Shown here piece after piece: positions 1-5,598 of a stretch of 5,598 nucleotides of DNA. The stretch lies in the NCBI GenBank assembly GCA_902797565.1, contig CADBTO010000032.1:1-5598 (forward strand), written 5' to 3'. A program made the position numbers and the translations under genes. The stretch is from an uncultured Lachnospiraceae bacterium (GTDB taxonomy: Bacteria > Bacillota > Clostridia > Lachnospirales > Lachnospiraceae). The notes beneath the pieces are model-generated. The model had not been told where the DNA came from. It saw nothing but the letters and a program-made list of their open reading frames with translations, and did not search any database. Within the stretch, counting starts at the first letter, position 1. Every line of letters starts with the position of its first letter.

Positions 1-822
1 AAGGAAGACGCAGTACTGTTTTTTGACGGGGAAGGACGGCTTTCTGTCAAAGAATCAAATGGGAAGCTGGAGTTTCCCGGCGCAAAGCATTGGGATGACC
101 GGGATGCGGCGCACGCGATTTATCTGTTTTCGATTGATTTTTCGACCGATACGCGGGGGTTCTTTCTGGTACTGGGCGAGCAGGTGCAGGATGGATCGGA
201 TTACAAAAGCCGGCTGCAGGAACAGGGGTTTACCTTTCTTTCAATCAGGGAAATCCGGGACGCGGCAGGCCCTGGCAGGGAAGTATTTGCGGCATTTACG
301 GCATACCATCTCTGGAAGTGGTATGCGGACAACCGGTATTGCGGGAAATGCGCACAGCGCCTGATGCCGGATCAGAAAGAACGGGCGCTCCGGTGCACAG
401 CGTGCGGGAATGTGGTTTATCCAAGAATCAACCCGGCTGTCATTGTCGGTGTGGTAAAGGAGGATTGCCTGCTGCTTACAAAGTACCGGCGGGGTTATGC
501 GCACAATGCGCTGGTGGCAGGTTTTACAGAGATTGGTGAGACGCTCGAAGAAACGGTGGAACGGGAAGTTCTGGAAGAGACGGGCATCCATGTCAGGAAT
601 ATCCGGTATTACAAGTCCCAGCCCTGGGGAATGGCGCAGGATATCCTGATGGGGTTTTTCTGTGAGGCAGAGGGGGAAGGAGAGATCCGGATGGATGAAA
701 ATGAATTGAAATATGCCGCGTGGGTGAAGCGGGAAGAGATCGAATTACAGCCGAACAGCCTGAGCCTTACGAATGAGATGATGCGGGTATTCAAAGAGCG
801 GCTTGCTCCATTCGCGTCATAG
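1..822 (+). CDS. NAD(+) diphosphatase-like NUDIX hydrolase (NudC family), 5' end missing
   Basis: Reading frame 1 is open from the first base to a TAG at 820-822, giving 273 residues; the true start lies upstream. Window residues 1 to about 105 look like the NudC N-terminal NUDIX-like domain. A zinc ribbon follows, with Cys114, Cys117, Cys132 and Cys135 in two CxxC pairs. A complete Nudix box lies at bases 520-588: GFTEIGE, seven residues, then REVLEETGI, which fits GX5EX7REUXEEXGU exactly. Fifteen bases of the frame separate SQPW (bases 616-627) from the end of the box region, the place where NudC enzymes carry their SQPWPFPxS signature. The family hydrolyses NAD(H) to NMN(H) and AMP, and some members remove NAD caps from RNA. 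Here the signature continues as GMAQD rather than PFPQS, so exact substrate is uncertain. The protein should be cytoplasmic. The 103-base gap and a candidate promoter downstream suggest it is not part of the glycan operon. Confidence is high for the NUDIX fold with zinc ribbon, moderate for NAD specificity. Confidence 0.92.
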   Translation, partial: KEDAVLFFDGEGRLSVKESNGKLEFPGAKHWDDRDAAHAIYLFSIDFSTDTRGFFLVLGEQVQDGSDYKSRLQEQGFTFLSIREIRDAAGPGREVFAAFTAYHLWKWYADNRYCGKCAQRLMPDQKERALRCTACGNVVYPRINPAVIVGVVKEDCLLLTKYRRGYAHNALVAGFTEIGETLEETVEREVLEETGIHVRNIRYYKSQPWGMAQDILMGFFCEAEGEGEIRMDENELKYAAWVKREEIELQPNSLSLTNEMMRVFKERLAPFAS

Positions 823-865
823 ACGGACTCCATATTTTTTCCCATAATGTCCTAAACTTTGTCTG

Positions 866-894
866 TTGCAGTGCGCAGGATACTCTTTTAAGAT
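866..894 (+). promoter_or_regulatory. Candidate sigma-A promoter upstream of the YesL-like gene
   Basis: TTGCAG at 866-871 and TAAGAT at 889-894 are separated by exactly 17 bases. They match the -35 consensus TTGACA at three positions and the -10 consensus TATAAT at four. A start near 901 would give a leader of about 25 bases that contains the ribosome site at 912-918. The element sits in the largest non-coding gap of the window, where a promoter for the YesL-esterase-GH43-kinase group would be expected. No convincing cre-type operator or riboswitch structure is visible in this gap. The match is modest, so this remains a prediction. Confidence 0.35.
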
Positions 895-911
895 AAGGGC
901 AGTGTTTTGTG

Positions 912-918
912 AGGAGGG
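912..918 (+). promoter_or_regulatory. Ribosome binding site deciding the YesL-like start at 926
   Basis: AGGAGGG lies seven bases before the ATG at 926. The frame extends upstream to a TTG at 866, but nothing resembling a ribosome site precedes that codon, and the extra 20 residues do not look like YesL. The ATG at 926 is therefore preferred. Confidence 0.8.
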
Positions 919-925
919 TGTTTGC

Positions 926-1657
926 ATGGGTTTCTTGAATCCGGAAAGCGAGTTCATGGAGTTCCTGGGGAAGGTGGCGGATTTTGTGATCCTGAACCTT
1001 CTGACCGTGCTCTGCAGCCTGCCGGTCTTTACGGCGGGGGCGGCGTTTACGGCGCGGAACTATGTGGCGATGAAGATCGTGCGCGGGGAGGAGCCGGCGG
1101 CGGTGAAGAGCTACTTCCATTCGTTTAAGGAAAATTTCAGGCAGGTGACGCCGCTTTGGATGGTGGCAGTGGTGTTTATCGCGGTGCTCGTGTATGACTG
1201 GCGCAGGATTGCGACCGGATCCATGGCGCTGCCTTCGCCGCTGGTGATTGCGCTGGGCGTGATGACCTTCCTGTTCTGGTCCGTGCTGTATGGTGCATCC
1301 TATCTTCTGGCGAGGTTCCACCTGTCCAGTCGGGAGCTGTTCAAAGGATCGGTTGTGATGGCGATCCTGAATATTCCGAAAATGGCAGTGATCCTGATTG
1401 TGACGGTGCTTCCGTACATCATCTGCCTGTGGTATATGCAATGGGGACTGGCGATCTGGCTGTTCTGCACAACTGTATCGCTGTATTATATCAGTAAAGA
1501 TTTTGACAAGCAGCTCGCACAGCTGATTCCCGGAATGAACGGGGAGGAGGCAGCGAAAGACGGGACGGGCGAGGCTGCTGGCGAGGCTGAAGGGACGGCA
1601 GCAGGCGATGGGGCAGTAAAAGAGATAGACTCGATAGAACCAAATAATGGAAGATAG
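926..1657 (+). CDS. YesL-family (DUF624) integral membrane protein with an extra C-terminal tail
   Basis: This encodes 243 residues ending in TAG. The N-terminus carries the DUF624 hallmark: a short amphipathic start (MGFLNPESEF), then a hydrophobic segment with NLL...LCSLPVFTAGAA at about residues 24-40. A second typical motif, FHSFKENFRQ, lies at 64-73. About five hydrophobic stretches are visible, near residues 20-42, 77-90, 105-128, 150-170 and 174-190. The biochemical role of the family is not established; in Firmicutes its genes recur next to carbohydrate ABC importers and YesMN two-component systems, and the esterase, GH43 and kinase downstream fit that. Bacillus subtilis YesL is about 209 residues, so this protein is longer. 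The excess is a polar tail from about residue 203, rich in Gly, Ala, Glu and Asp, encoded partly by a 12-base-period repeat. The gene is probably first in its transcription unit. Family assignment is firm; function is not. Confidence 0.9.
   Translation: MGFLNPESEFMEFLGKVADFVILNLLTVLCSLPVFTAGAAFTARNYVAMKIVRGEEPAAVKSYFHSFKENFRQVTPLWMVAVVFIAVLVYDWRRIATGSMALPSPLVIALGVMTFLFWSVLYGASYLLARFHLSSRELFKGSVVMAILNIPKMAVILIVTVLPYIICLWYMQWGLAIWLFCTTVSLYYISKDFDKQLAQLIPGMNGEEAAKDGTGEAAGEAEGTAAGDGAVKEIDSIEPNNGR
1568..1589 (+). repeat. Short imperfect tandem repeat in the YesL tail
   Basis: GGCGAGGCTG occurs at 1568-1577 and again at 1580-1589, a period of 12 bases and so in frame. It encodes Gly-Glu-Ala-type residues within the low-complexity C-terminal tail. 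GGGACGG also occurs on both sides, at about 1562-1568 and 1592-1598. The tail may have grown by slippage or small duplication, which is inference. Confidence 0.6.
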
Positions 1658-1670
1658 CAGGGCTTCGGCG

Positions 1671-1692
1671 GCGGCACCGTTCCCGGTGCCGC
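1671..1692 (+). other. Intercistronic hairpin between the YesL-like and esterase genes
   Basis: GCGGCACCG at 1671-1679 pairs perfectly with CGGTGCCGC at 1684-1692 around a TTCC loop, a nine-base-pair GC-rich stem. No T-run follows, so it is not a normal intrinsic terminator. It starts 13 bases after the YesL stop and ends 18 bases before the esterase ribosome site. An mRNA-stabilising or processing stem that sets relative expression of the two genes is the simplest reading. Confidence 0.7.
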
Positions 1693-1709
1693 GGGCCAGG
1701 CAGTATGAT

Positions 1710-1716
1710 GGGAGGA
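1710..1716 (+). promoter_or_regulatory. Ribosome binding site for the esterase, with long spacer
   Basis: GGGAGGA is followed by an A-rich stretch and ATG at 1729, a spacing of 12 bases, longer than usual. In-frame ATGs also occur at 1705, 1708 and 1735. The first two precede this ribosome site and have only a weak AGG upstream; the last is 18 bases away. The ATG at 1729 is the best compromise, but the start is not certain. Confidence 0.55.
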
Positions 1717-1728
1717 CGAAAAAAAGAT

Positions 1729-3432
1729 ATGAGCATGCAGATTGCAAAGGCACCAACGGATCCGGAGAAACAGCGGCCGTTTTTTTATATCTACAAAGAC
1801 CATGAGCTCTTTGGGGCGAAGGAAGACGGGCGGGGTGTTTCCTATCTCTATATGAATGACGGGCGCCTGGAAAGCCGCGCGAAAGTCGTTGGGAATGTGC
1901 AGGACGAGAAGCTGCTGGAGCTGATGGGCACTGTGGCAGGCATCCGGGAGCTGGTTTATGCCATGGGCGTGTCTGTTGAAATGGAAGACAAGGCATCCGA
2001 GGTGGAATACATTTTCCAGATGTATGGGAAACAGGATCTTTATGGCGGCGGCGCGAATCTGGAAACCAGGCTCCCGGCGGATGGGTCGGAGCATATGATC
2101 CGCCTGCAGGAAGTGGACTGGAAGCCGGATGATGATGTGCCGGGGCAGATGAAGATCTATATGCCGGAGCCAGGGAAGAAAGCATATCTGACGGTCCGTT
2201 TTTATCTGAATGACGGGTTTGAGGCACCGCCCCAGATCGAAGAGAAGCCGGTGGATACGGCATCTGCGGAATATAAGGAAATGGTCGCGAAATCGACGAT
2301 CCAGATGGGCAATACCTGCCGCATCGCGAAGCTGATCAAGAAAGCGAAGGCGGGAGAGGATGTCACGATCGCGTATATCGGCGGTTCGATCACGCAGGGC
2401 GCGGGCGCGACGCCGATCAATACGGAATGCTATGCATGGAAATCGTTCTGCGGAATCAAAGCCCTTTTGGGGGATGGTGAGAACATCCATTATGTCAAAG
2501 CCGGTGTTGGCGGGACACCGTCTGAATTCGGGATGATCCGCTTCGACCGGGATGTGCTCCGGGACGGGAAGGTATCGCCGGATCTTGTGGTGATTGAGTT
2601 TGCGGTCAATGACGAAGGCGATGAGACCAAGGGAGACTGCTATGAAAGCCTGGTGCGCAAATCCCTGGCATTGCCCGGTGAGCCGGCGGTGCTGCTGCTG
2701 TTCTCTGTATTTGCGGATGATTACAACCTGCAGGAACGCCTGATCCCGGTCGGCAAGCGCTATGACCTGCCGATGGTCAGCGTGAAGGATGCGGTTGTAC
2801 CGCAGTTCTATGACCGGGAAAACCGGATTATGACGAAGGGGCAGTATTTCTATGACTGCTTCCATCCAACAAACCTGGGACATACGGTGATGGCAGACTG
2901 CATCATCCAGCTGGTTCAGCGCGTGATGGATGCGGAAGAAACAGACACCGCTTATGATCCGCGTATGGCAGATGCACCGGCGATTGGGAATACCTTTGAT
3001 GAAGTACTCTGCATGGACAAGAAAGACCATACGGATCTGGCGCAGATCGAGGCGGGCGGATTTACGTTTACGGATACGGAGCTGCAGTCTGTGGAGATGG
3101 ATCTGGATCTTGACGTGACACCGGAGTTCCCGTATAACTGGATGTATGACGGTGCACAGGGTTCTCAGGGAAGCTTTATGATGGAAGTTGACTGCAAGGC
3201 GCTTGTCGTCATCATGAAAGATTCCGGAGAGCAGGACGCGGCGGTGGCGAAGGCCTATGTGGACGGGGAATTTGTCCGGGATCTGGATCCCTATGTGAAC
3301 CGCTGGTGCCATTGCAATCCGCTGATCCTGATCCAGGAGAAGGAAAGCGGCCATCACAGGGTGGAGATCCGTGTGGAAGAGGAAGGCGAACGCAGGAAGT
3401 TTACAATCTTAGGATTCGGTGTTGTAAAATAA
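1729..3432 (+). CDS. SGNH/GDSL-type hydrolase, probable cytoplasmic carbohydrate esterase
   Basis: From ATG 1729 this is 567 residues, ending in TAA (575 if translation begins at 1705). The middle part carries the SGNH blocks: GGSITQG with nucleophile Ser220 (block I), GVGGTPS with Gly261/Gly262 (block II), FAVND with Asn294 (block III), and DCFHP with Asp376 and His379 (block V). The four signature positions are thus all present, so the enzyme is probably active. Residues 1 to about 180 form a beta-rich N-terminal region, and about 425-567 form another beta-rich C-terminal region; I do not recognise either with certainty, though accessory or binding modules are plausible. No signal peptide or membrane segment is seen, so a cytoplasmic location is likely. 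The GH43 gene 62 bases downstream suggests deacylation of imported hemicellulose oligosaccharides, for example O-acetyl xylo-oligosaccharides; this substrate is inferred from context. Other esters, or acyl groups on mannan or pectin fragments, remain possible. The CAZy esterase family cannot be assigned by eye. Confidence 0.87.
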   Translation: MSMQIAKAPTDPEKQRPFFYIYKDHELFGAKEDGRGVSYLYMNDGRLESRAKVVGNVQDEKLLELMGTVAGIRELVYAMGVSVEMEDKASEVEYIFQMYGKQDLYGGGANLETRLPADGSEHMIRLQEVDWKPDDDVPGQMKIYMPEPGKKAYLTVRFYLNDGFEAPPQIEEKPVDTASAEYKEMVAKSTIQMGNTCRIAKLIKKAKAGEDVTIAYIGGSITQGAGATPINTECYAWKSFCGIKALLGDGENIHYVKAGVGGTPSEFGMIRFDRDVLRDGKVSPDLVVIEFAVNDEGDETKGDCYESLVRKSLALPGEPAVLLLFSVFADDYNLQERLIPVGKRYDLPMVSVKDAVVPQFYDRENRIMTKGQYFYDCFHPTNLGHTVMADCIIQLVQRVMDAEETDTAYDPRMADAPAIGNTFDEVLCMDKKDHTDLAQIEAGGFTFTDTELQSVEMDLDLDVTPEFPYNWMYDGAQGSQGSFMMEVDCKALVVIMKDSGEQDAAVAKAYVDGEFVRDLDPYVNRWCHCNPLILIQEKESGHHRVEIRVEEEGERRKFTILGFGVVK

Positions 3433-3439
3433 AATCGGC

Positions 3440-3461
3440 CAGGGGGATTCATATCCCCCTG
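3440..3461 (+). other. Intercistronic hairpin between esterase and GH43 genes, possible leaky terminator
   Basis: CAGGGGGAT at 3440-3448 pairs perfectly with ATCCCCCTG at 3453-3461 around a TCAT loop, a nine-base-pair stem. A T-rich stretch (GTTTGTTTTTG, 3468-3478) follows after six bases rather than immediately, so it is a poor intrinsic terminator. It starts seven bases after the esterase stop. It could attenuate readthrough or protect the upstream message from exonucleases, while the GH43 ribosome site just downstream stays outside the stem. Confidence 0.65.
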
Positions 3462-3478
3462 ATCGCTGTTTGTTTTTG

Positions 3479-3485
3479 AAAGGAG
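3479..3485 (+). promoter_or_regulatory. Strong ribosome binding site for the GH43 gene
   Basis: AAAGGAG lies nine bases before the ATG at 3495. It fixes the start of the GH43 gene, and the resulting N-terminus begins just before the conserved NPI...YPDPS motif, as usual for non-secreted members. Confidence 0.85.
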
Positions 3486-3494
3486 TTTTCAGGA

Positions 3495-5054
3495 ATGTCT
3501 ATTGCGCATAATCCCATTTTGAAAGGGTTTTATCCGGATCCGTCCATTTGCCGGGCGGGAGAGGATTTTTATATTGCTGTTTCCAGTTTTGTATACGCAC
3601 CCGGCGTGCCGCTGTTCCACAGCAAGGATCTGGCGCATTGGGAGCAGGTTGGCAACATCCTGGACCGTGAGAGCCAGCTGCCGGTGGACGGGGAGATTTC
3701 CCGCGGGATCTTCGCGCCGACGATCCGTTTCCATGAAGGCACCTATTATATGATCACGACCAATGTAAGCCATGGCGGGAATTTTTATGTCACGGCAGAG
3801 AAGCCGGAAGGCCCCTGGTCTGAGCCGAATTATCTGGAAGATTGTCCGGGAATCGACCCGTCGCTGTTCTTTGATGATGATGGAAAGTGCTATTACGTTG
3901 GGACACGGCCAAACCCGGAGGGCGACCGGTACAATGGGGACTGGGAAATCTGGGTACAGGAACTGGATCTGGAGAAAAAGCAGCTGGTCGGGGAGTCCAT
4001 GGCGATCTGGAAAGGTGCGGTCAAGGACGTGATCTGGCCGGAAGGCCCGCATCTTTACAAGATCGGCGACTGGTATTACCTGGTGCACGCGGAAGGCGGC
4101 ACCGGGCCGGAGCATGCGATTTCCGTGGCGCGTTCCAAGGAACTGTTCCACTGGTTTGAAGGATGCCCGCGGAACCCGATCTTCTCCCACCGGAATCTGG
4201 GGAAGGATTACCCGATCATCTATGCGGGGCATGGCGACCTGGTGGACGACGCGGACGGGAACTGGTATATCGTGATGCTGGCATCCCGGCAGTGCAAGCG
4301 GCATTGCAGCATCGGCCGTGAGACCTTCCTGGCAAAGGTGGAATGGGAAGATGGATGGCCGGTCATTGCGCAAGGCGTGGGACGGCTGGAAGAAACGGTG
4401 GAGCTGCCGCTTGCGGAACATCTGTTTGCGGAAGAGAACGACTGGTCTGACAGCCTGCATTTCCATGGGAAGGAATTGGATCAGAGGCTGGTGGGCATCG
4501 AAAAACGGGATGAAACCATTTATTCCCTGACCGAGCGTCCGGGGTACCTGCGGCTTTATACGCGTCCGGAGCGGATCGAGGATACCTGCTATCCTTCGTA
4601 TCTGGGGCTGCGCCAGAAAGATTATGGCTTTGCGGCAAGCTGCGGGGTGGTCTTTGACCCGAAAACGGAACATGAATGCGGCGGGGTTGTGCTGTTCCAA
4701 AACCACGAGAACCACATGGTGGTGGAAATTGTTCAGTCCGGAAGCGGGCGCGGTGTCCGGATTCGTACCGTGGTCAAGGGCGCGGAGGAAGTCATCGCAG
4801 AGCGCGGACTGCAGGCGGATGCAGCGGAGCCGGTTGAGATCCTGATCAAGGGGAAGGAGCAGCAGGCGTGCGTCTGGATTCGGGAAGCAGGGGAAACCTG
4901 GCTTTTGAAAGAGGGCATTGACCTTCTGCCGTATACCACGGAGGAGGCCGGCGGGTTTGTTGGCTGCACGCTGGGGATGTATACGTCCTCGAACGGGCAG
5001 GCCGGCGGGAATACCTGCGATTTTGCGTGGTTTGACCTGAAGCGGGCGGAATGA
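3495..5054 (+). CDS. Glycoside hydrolase family 43, probable beta-xylosidase and/or alpha-L-arabinofuranosidase
   Basis: This encodes 519 residues ending in TGA, a normal length for two-domain GH43 enzymes. Residues about 5-300 form the five-bladed propeller. The inverting catalytic set is visible: Asp15 in FYPDPS (general base), Asp121 in GIDPSLF (pKa modulator) and Glu183 in WPEGPHLYK (general acid). AEGGTGPEHA, AGHGD with His246, and GRETF (Gly274, Arg275) are further family motifs. After a linker, residues about 317-516 match the concanavalin A-like C-terminal domain of beta-xylosidases, with YLGLRQ...FAAS and GGVVLFQN. There is no signal peptide, so it acts on imported oligosaccharides. 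GH43 enzymes of this layout release xylose or arabinose from non-reducing ends; the two activities cannot be separated from sequence alone, and the subfamily (11 or 12 type) is not certain. An esterase precedes it and a sensor kinase follows it by one base. An unusual Cys267-Lys-Arg-His-Cys271 cluster lies just before GRETF. Confidence 0.93.
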   Translation: MSIAHNPILKGFYPDPSICRAGEDFYIAVSSFVYAPGVPLFHSKDLAHWEQVGNILDRESQLPVDGEISRGIFAPTIRFHEGTYYMITTNVSHGGNFYVTAEKPEGPWSEPNYLEDCPGIDPSLFFDDDGKCYYVGTRPNPEGDRYNGDWEIWVQELDLEKKQLVGESMAIWKGAVKDVIWPEGPHLYKIGDWYYLVHAEGGTGPEHAISVARSKELFHWFEGCPRNPIFSHRNLGKDYPIIYAGHGDLVDDADGNWYIVMLASRQCKRHCSIGRETFLAKVEWEDGWPVIAQGVGRLEETVELPLAEHLFAEENDWSDSLHFHGKELDQRLVGIEKRDETIYSLTERPGYLRLYTRPERIEDTCYPSYLGLRQKDYGFAASCGVVFDPKTEHECGGVVLFQNHENHMVVEIVQSGSGRGVRIRTVVKGAEEVIAERGLQADAAEPVEILIKGKEQQACVWIREAGETWLLKEGIDLLPYTTEEAGGFVGCTLGMYTSSNGQAGGNTCDFAWFDLKRAE

Positions 5055-5055
5055 A

Positions 5056-5598
5056 ATGAGAGCAAAAATCCGTGAAACGATCAGCGGCTGGCAGAGCAGG
5101 AACGAGATTGCCGTATTCCATCTGCTCTGCGTGCTGATCCCGATTTTGCTCACGGACGTCTTCGTGTTCTCTTTTCTCTACCGGACAGAGGAAGCGTCGT
5201 TCCAGCAGGCGCTGGAGAGTGAGGCGATGTCTGTGCGGGATACGCTGCTGGATCAGGTGGACAGTGTGTCCAGGCTGGCGGCGGCGATTTATACGAGCCG
5301 GTATATCAATGACTTTATCCAGAAGGATTTCCACAGCGGCCTGGAATATTACACTGCATACCGGGGGTTCTTTGAATATACGCTGATCGATTTGGTGGAG
5401 GGGACGTCCGGGACGGTGTTCCGATTGTACCTGGACAACCCCTCCGTCATCAACGGGGCGAAGCTCCAGCGGATTGAGCGGGCGTATGGGACGGACTGGT
5501 ATGCGTATATCCAGGAGAGCAAGCTGCCGAAAGGGCTGTTTTTCGGGCAGGCAAAGGCGGCGGATGGATCGATCCAGCGGCGGATGTATTACTTTCAG
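5056..5598 (+). CDS. YesM-like sensor histidine kinase, N-terminal part only (3' end missing)
   Basis: The frame starts at ATG 5056 and stays open for 181 codons to the window edge. Residues 1-17 are polar and basic, followed by one hydrophobic segment at about 18-41 (with Pro29 and Asp34 inside), giving a cytoplasmic N-terminus and an extracellular sensor region. The sensor part has the pattern of YesM/LytS-type kinases: a helical stretch after the membrane (about 44-100), then LYLDNPSVINGAKL at 124-137 and GTDWY at 145-149, resembling the DNP...NG...WY arrangement of these proteins. The second membrane segment, HAMP, His-kinase and ATPase domains would lie beyond the window. The start is one base after the GH43 stop (TGA-A-ATG) with only a weak GGGCGGA upstream, so translation is probably coupled to GH43. 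A YesN-like AraC-family response regulator is expected next. Kinase identity rests on sensor-domain resemblance and context, since no catalytic motif is visible. Confidence 0.75.
   Translation, partial: MRAKIRETISGWQSRNEIAVFHLLCVLIPILLTDVFVFSFLYRTEEASFQQALESEAMSVRDTLLDQVDSVSRLAAAIYTSRYINDFIQKDFHSGLEYYTAYRGFFEYTLIDLVEGTSGTVFRLYLDNPSVINGAKLQRIERAYGTDWYAYIQESKLPKGLFFGQAKAADGSIQRRMYYFQ

Noticed and set aside
318..539. Short plus-strand frame inside the NUDIX gene, and similar short frames inside YesL (922-1128), the esterase (2930-3118) and GH43 (3772-4159).
   Set aside because: All are alternative frames within genes with clear family motifs; none has a convincing ribosome site or recognisable product.
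815..840. Possible intrinsic terminator after the NUDIX gene (CGTC/GACG stem, then a T-run at 835-840).
   Set aside because: The stem has only four base pairs, lies partly in the stop codon, and is nine bases from the T-run, too weak to call.
866..925. Upstream TTG start for the YesL-like gene, adding 20 residues.
   Set aside because: There is no ribosome site before the TTG, the added residues lack family resemblance, and ATG 926 has AGGAGGG at seven bases. The TTG instead overlaps the candidate -35 element.
791..2263. Long open frame on the minus strand (about 490 codons) across YesL and the esterase start.
   Set aside because: It is antisense to two well-recognised genes, has a Pro/Ser/His/Arg-rich composition with no known motif, and arises because the sense genes rarely use codons whose complement is a stop.
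1486..3357. Minus-strand open frame of about 623 codons opposite the esterase gene.
   Set aside because: The predicted protein is rich in His, Arg and Ile-Arg runs typical of reversed coding sequence, shows no domain, and the plus strand holds a full SGNH motif set with a ribosome site.
3489..5153. Minus-strand open frame of about 554 codons opposite the GH43 gene.
   Set aside because: It mirrors the GH43 gene almost exactly, which is the pattern of a codon-bias shadow; the sense strand carries all GH43 catalytic residues.

Overview
The window reads as one strand (+) of a bacterial chromosome. It holds five tightly packed genes: a NUDIX hydrolase (5' end cut off), a YesL/DUF624 membrane protein, an SGNH-fold carbohydrate esterase, a family 43 glycoside hydrolase, and the start of a YesM-like sensor histidine kinase (3' end cut off). 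The likely host is a Gram-positive anaerobe of the Clostridia, most plausibly a moderately GC-rich Lachnospiraceae. The reasons are strong AGGAGG-type ribosome sites, a YesL plus YesM pair beside glycan enzymes, cytoplasmic (signal-less) debranching enzymes, and the NudC variant. This taxonomic call is inference from gene content; no rRNA or other marker is present.

Layout. 1-822 is the NAD(+) diphosphatase-like NUDIX gene, a housekeeping gene probably unrelated to what follows. 823-925 is a 103-base gap with a plausible sigma-A promoter and a strong ribosome site. 926-1657 is YesL-like. 1658-1728 is a short spacer with a perfect 9-bp hairpin and the ribosome site of the next gene. 1729-3432 is the SGNH esterase. 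3433-3494 is another short spacer with a second perfect 9-bp hairpin, followed by a ribosome site. 3495-5054 is the GH43 enzyme. 5056-5598 is the sensor kinase N-terminus, one base after the GH43 stop and probably translationally coupled to it.

How the genes may work together (inference). The esterase and GH43 enzyme lack signal peptides, so they probably act in the cytoplasm on imported acetylated and/or arabinosylated xylo-oligosaccharides or a related hemicellulose fragment. The esterase would remove O-acyl groups and the GH43 enzyme would release xylose or arabinose. YesL-type proteins are recurrent neighbours of carbohydrate ABC importers. The YesM-like kinase would sense an extracellular signal and, with a YesN-type AraC-family response regulator expected just downstream, control the locus. 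No transporter or response regulator lies inside the window.

I did not find a clearly new biological system here. The points most worth checking are the multidomain esterase of unassigned family, the two matching intercistronic hairpins, the extra acidic/Ala/Gly tail on YesL, and the departure from the NudC signature in the NUDIX protein. No stretch over 300 bases lacks a gene, and I saw no tRNA, rRNA, CRISPR array, insertion sequence or attachment site.
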